From contig DBOI01000053.1 in the NCBI GenBank assembly GCA_002299245.1, positions 1-9,463 of the forward strand: a stretch of 9,463 nt of DNA. Reading direction: 5' to 3'. This DNA comes from Hydrogenovibrio sp. UBA650 (GTDB lineage Bacteria > Pseudomonadota > Gammaproteobacteria > Thiomicrospirales > Thiomicrospiraceae). The position numbers and the translations under genes were made by a program. Of the stretch, positions 8,078-9,463 are shown piece by piece (the stretch's first letter is position 1; each line of letters opens with the position of its first letter). The notes beneath the pieces were generated by a model. That model had not been told where the DNA came from and ran no database searches. It saw nothing but the letters and a program-made list of their open reading frames with translations.

Positions 8078-8095
8078 CGTAACCACTTTGTTACG
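8078..8095. repeat. 6-bp inverted repeat upstream of glycerate kinase (possible operator)
   Basis: CGTAAC (8078-8083) and GTTACG (8090-8095) are perfect arms with a 6-nt spacer, 35-52 bp before the glycerate kinase start. A further GGTTAC at 8137-8142 repeats the GTAACC of 8079-8084 in inverse orientation. The position and dyad symmetry fit a regulator site. They do not fit a terminator for the minus strand, because the downstream side there is A-rich, not T-rich. No regulator is identified. Confidence 0.35.
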
Positions 8096-8110
8096 TTTTC
8101 ATGTGAGTTG

Positions 8111-8155
8111 AAGCATGGTTTAGGGCGAGAGTAATCGGTTACAACTACCATGCTT
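8111..8155. repeat. 9-bp inverted repeat with 27-nt loop between the thioredoxin-like and glycerate kinase genes
   Basis: AAGCATGGT (8111-8119) and ACCATGCTT (8147-8155) are exact inverse complements. The repeat starts 23 bp after the thioredoxin-like stop codon. As RNA it could form a long-looped hairpin at the 3' end of that message, but no T-tract follows on the minus strand, so intrinsic termination is not supported. It could instead be a pair of operator half-sites for glycerate kinase. Confidence 0.4.
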
Positions 8156-8177
8156 TATAAATCGACTCTAGATTAAC

Positions 8178-8732
8178 TTATTTCCATTTGATTGAGCAAC
8201 CCATAGATGGAATCTGCTCTACAGGGCCTTGCCCGGTTTTAGCAATCAGTTTCATAGATTCCAGTAGGTCCCTGCGTACATCTTCCGGAGCAGCCTGTTT
8301 ACGTGACGCGTCGAGTCGACCACGATATTGTAGCTTGAGGCTGGAATTGTATCCGAAAAAATCAGGGGTACATACCGCACCGTAAGCTTTTGCTGTTTGT
8401 TGGGTTTCATCCATTACATAGGGAAAAGGAAAGTGCCAATGATCGGAAATGAGCTTCATATTTTCGAATGAATCTTCAGTATACTCATTTGGGTCATTAG
8501 ACATAATTGCGATGCTGTTAATTCCAAATTCGTCTCGCAAAACTCGCGTGTCTTCCACGAGCCTTTTATGGATTGCTTTAACGTAAGGGCAGTGGTTGCA
8601 AATAAACATAACCAAGAGGCCATTGTCTCCTTGAGCTTTTTCTAAGGTCCAGTTGGTTCCGTCAACACCGGGAAGATCAAAGTTGATGGCCGCTCTGTCA
8701 AAGTCACATACTGGAGTTGTTAAACTAACCAT
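8178..8732 (-). CDS. Thioredoxin-like / peroxiredoxin-like (PRX_like1) family protein
   Basis: A 184-residue soluble protein with a thioredoxin fold, related to the AhpC/TSA and PRX_like1 group. Its exact substrate is not established. It opens MVSLTTPVCDFDRAAINFDLPGVDG, the usual start of the group. It has the redox motif CNHCPYV (C45, C48) right after the VMF strand, the SNDPNEYTEDSFENM region (78-92), the cis-Pro segment VCTPDFF (C121, P123) and a GRLDASRKQA block. The C-terminus carries another cysteine in SMGCSIKWK (C179). No signal peptide or membrane segment is seen, so it is cytoplasmic. The length is normal for the family. The start at 8732 is supported by the family N-terminus and by a weak TGGA 8 nt upstream. 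It is probably the first gene of its transcript, since a strong terminator closes the upstream gene. Confidence 0.9.
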   Translation of the reverse strand: MVSLTTPVCDFDRAAINFDLPGVDGTNWTLEKAQGDNGLLVMFICNHCPYVKAIHKRLVEDTRVLRDEFGINSIAIMSNDPNEYTEDSFENMKLISDHWHFPFPYVMDETQQTAKAYGAVCTPDFFGYNSSLKLQYRGRLDASRKQAAPEDVRRDLLESMKLIAKTGQGPVEQIPSMGCSIKWK

Positions 8733-8817
8733 AATTTTTTTCCATCTTGTTCATCGTTTAATTAGCAGGTTCTTAATGTTTTTCAGGTTAAATCTTTTTT
8801 CAGATAATTGTTATTTA

Positions 8818-8846
8818 TTAATATGATTTTAATGTTTTTTTGGCAA
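8818..8846 (-). promoter_or_regulatory. Candidate sigma-70 promoter of the thioredoxin-like gene
   Basis: On the minus strand, -35 TTGCCA (8846-8841) and -10 TATTAA (8823-8818) are separated by exactly 17 nt in an A-rich stretch. Each hexamer matches four of six consensus bases. Transcription would start near 8811 and leave a leader of about 80 nt before the ATG at 8732. The AT-richness makes chance matches common, so this is a suggestion only. Confidence 0.35.
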
Positions 8847-8983
8847 AGTCTAAATGATTGGTTGTAACGCAGCCATTAAGAATTAATTAATTGGAGGTAT
8901 GAATTAAGGTCGGTCTTAGAAGATTGAACGATATGACCTTTTTATACAAAGATAGAGAGGGTTAGAATTGATGTGTTTTCAAA

Positions 8984-9010
8984 GTTAGTAATTCAATATT
9001 GAATACTAAC
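8984..9010. repeat. 27-bp near-perfect palindrome
   Basis: The left arm GTTAGTAATTCAAT (8984-8997) and right arm ATTGAATACTAAC (8998-9010) are inverse complements apart from one extra A in the left arm. There is no loop: the centre is TTCAATATTGAA. This fits either a dimeric regulator site or a cruciform/hairpin. It lies just beyond the OmpA-family gene's terminator and about 250 bp upstream of the thioredoxin-like start. Confidence 0.7.
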
Positions 9011-9017
9011 AGTGGTT

Positions 9018-9067
9018 AAAAGCATATCTAGTCAACTCGCTTGATTGCGAGTTAACTTTAGATATGC
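9018..9067 (-). terminator. Intrinsic terminator of the OmpA-family gene
   Basis: The hairpin has an outer stem GCATATCTA (9022-9030) / TAGATATGC (9059-9067) and an inner stem AACTCGC (9034-9040) / GCGAGTT (9047-9053). A 6-nt loop and a small asymmetric internal loop (3 against 5 nt) complete it. Read on the minus strand it begins 13 nt after the stop codon and is followed at once by TTTT (9021-9018). There is no T-tract on the plus-strand side, so it acts for the minus-strand gene. Confidence 0.85.
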
Positions 9068-9080
9068 TACCTGTAGATAA

Positions 9081-9463
9081 TTACTTAACTATTTCTACTT
9101 CAACGCGACGGTTCTGTGCACGACCATCACGAGTTGAGTTATCAGCAACTGGAGCTGATTCACCCATTCCGCTAACCATCATACGATCTGTCGAGATACC
9201 TTTTCCTGCTAGGTAGTCAGCAACGTCTTGAGCACGTTTCTCAGAAAGAGCTTGGTTATAAGCTTCTGAACCCATGCTGTCTGTGTGTGCAGTGATTGAT
9301 ACTTTGCTATCAGAAACCTTGTTTAGGTAATCAGCAAAAGCATTCAGATCAGGAACATCAGATGATTTTAAGTCGGCGATATCAAAGTCAAAATAACCGA
9401 TGAACTTTGCAGGGGCCATTGGAGCCGGAGCTGCTGGGGCAGGTTTTGGCTCAGGTTTCGCCA
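9081..9463 (-). CDS. OmpA-family protein, C-terminal peptidoglycan-binding domain (5' end beyond window)
   Basis: The open frame continues upstream of the Met at 9419 to the window edge, encoding a Pro/Ala/Lys linker (AKPEPKPAPAAPAP). That Met is therefore internal and the gene is truncated by the window, not by mutation. Such linkers join an outer-membrane barrel or lipid anchor to the OmpA domain. The visible domain has the core VSITAHTDSMGSEAYNQALS, EKRAQDVADYL, VSGMGESAP and the terminal NRRVEVEIVK. Counting from the Met at 9419, D47 of HTD and R62 of EKRAQ are 15 residues apart, matching the Asp/Arg pair that binds diaminopimelate in known OmpA domains. It should tether the outer membrane to peptidoglycan in the periplasm. 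The gene ends in a strong terminator and is probably highly expressed. Whether the N-terminus is a beta-barrel cannot be seen. Confidence 0.93.
   Translation of the reverse strand, partial: AKPEPKPAPAAPAPMAPAKFIGYFDFDIADLKSSDVPDLNAFADYLNKVSDSKVSITAHTDSMGSEAYNQALSEKRAQDVADYLAGKGISTDRMMVSGMGESAPVADNSTRDGRAQNRRVEVEIVK

Larger units (their letters stand above)
8733..9080. other. 348-bp AT-rich intergenic region
   Basis: Read on the minus strand, this holds in order the OmpA-family gene's hairpin terminator (9067-9018), a 27-bp near-palindrome (9010-8984), about 130 bp with no clear feature, and a candidate promoter (8846-8818) for the thioredoxin-like gene with a leader of about 80 nt. On the plus strand AAGGTC (8906-8911) and GACCTT (8935-8940) followed by five T form a weak terminator-like structure. 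No convincing ORF is present: a GGAGGT at 8893-8898 abuts an ATG that is followed by AAT TAA. Confidence 0.6.

Noticed and set aside
8906..8943. AAGGTC/GACCTT hairpin followed by five T as the 3' end of a plus-strand small RNA
   Set aside because: A 6-bp stem with a 23-nt loop is weak, and no well-spaced promoter was found upstream.
8924..8948. Plus-strand promoter TTGAAC ... TATACA
   Set aside because: The spacer is 13 nt, too short for sigma-70, and no plus-strand gene follows.
9081..9419. A complete 112-residue OmpA-domain protein starting at the Met at 9419
   Set aside because: The frame stays open upstream into a Pro/Ala linker up to the window edge and no ribosome site precedes that Met, so the gene is only partly in view.

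Overview
The window looks like a stretch of a gammaproteobacterial chromosome, possibly from a marine, motile, respiring species. The base composition is moderately AT-rich by eye. The evidence is an Aer-type chemoreceptor whose first 130 or so residues follow Escherichia coli Aer closely, a BarA/LuxQ-style hybrid kinase, an OmpA-family cell-wall-binding protein, a GarK/GlxK-type glycerate kinase, and a HisI that is not fused to HisE as it is in enterics. I cannot name the genus. No phage, transposon, CRISPR, tRNA or rRNA signal was seen.

Left part (1-5209): two sensory genes are divergently arranged. On the minus strand, running off the left edge, is an Aer-like energy-taxis receptor with an FAD-type PAS domain, two membrane segments, a second PAS and a methyl-accepting signalling domain. 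It is interrupted right after codon 13 by a perfect 20-bp tandem duplication (2033-2052 / 2053-2072), which shifts the frame and brings a stop codon at once. The rest of the reading frame is intact to the window edge. On the plus strand, after a 247-bp shared intergenic region, is a 956-residue membrane hybrid histidine kinase (periplasmic sensor, two PAS, HisKA, HATPase, receiver).

Middle (5243-6765, minus): a two-gene operon with a DEDDh 3'-5' exonuclease carrying an unrecognised 145-residue N-terminal extension, followed after 14 bp by a stand-alone phosphoribosyl-AMP cyclohydrolase (HisI). The operon is convergent with the kinase gene.

Right part (6913-9463, minus): glycerate kinase, a thioredoxin-like/peroxiredoxin-like protein, and the C-terminal half of an OmpA-family protein that enters from the right edge. 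The OmpA-family gene ends in a strong intrinsic terminator, followed by a near-perfect 27-bp palindrome and a long AT-rich intergenic region with a plausible promoter for the thioredoxin-like gene. A short region between the thioredoxin-like and glycerate kinase genes holds two inverted repeats.

I found no clear new multi-gene system. The most notable signal is the tandem-duplication frameshift at the start of the Aer-like receptor. It may be a recent loss-of-function mutation, a reversible slipped-strand switch in energy taxis, or an assembly or sequencing artefact.
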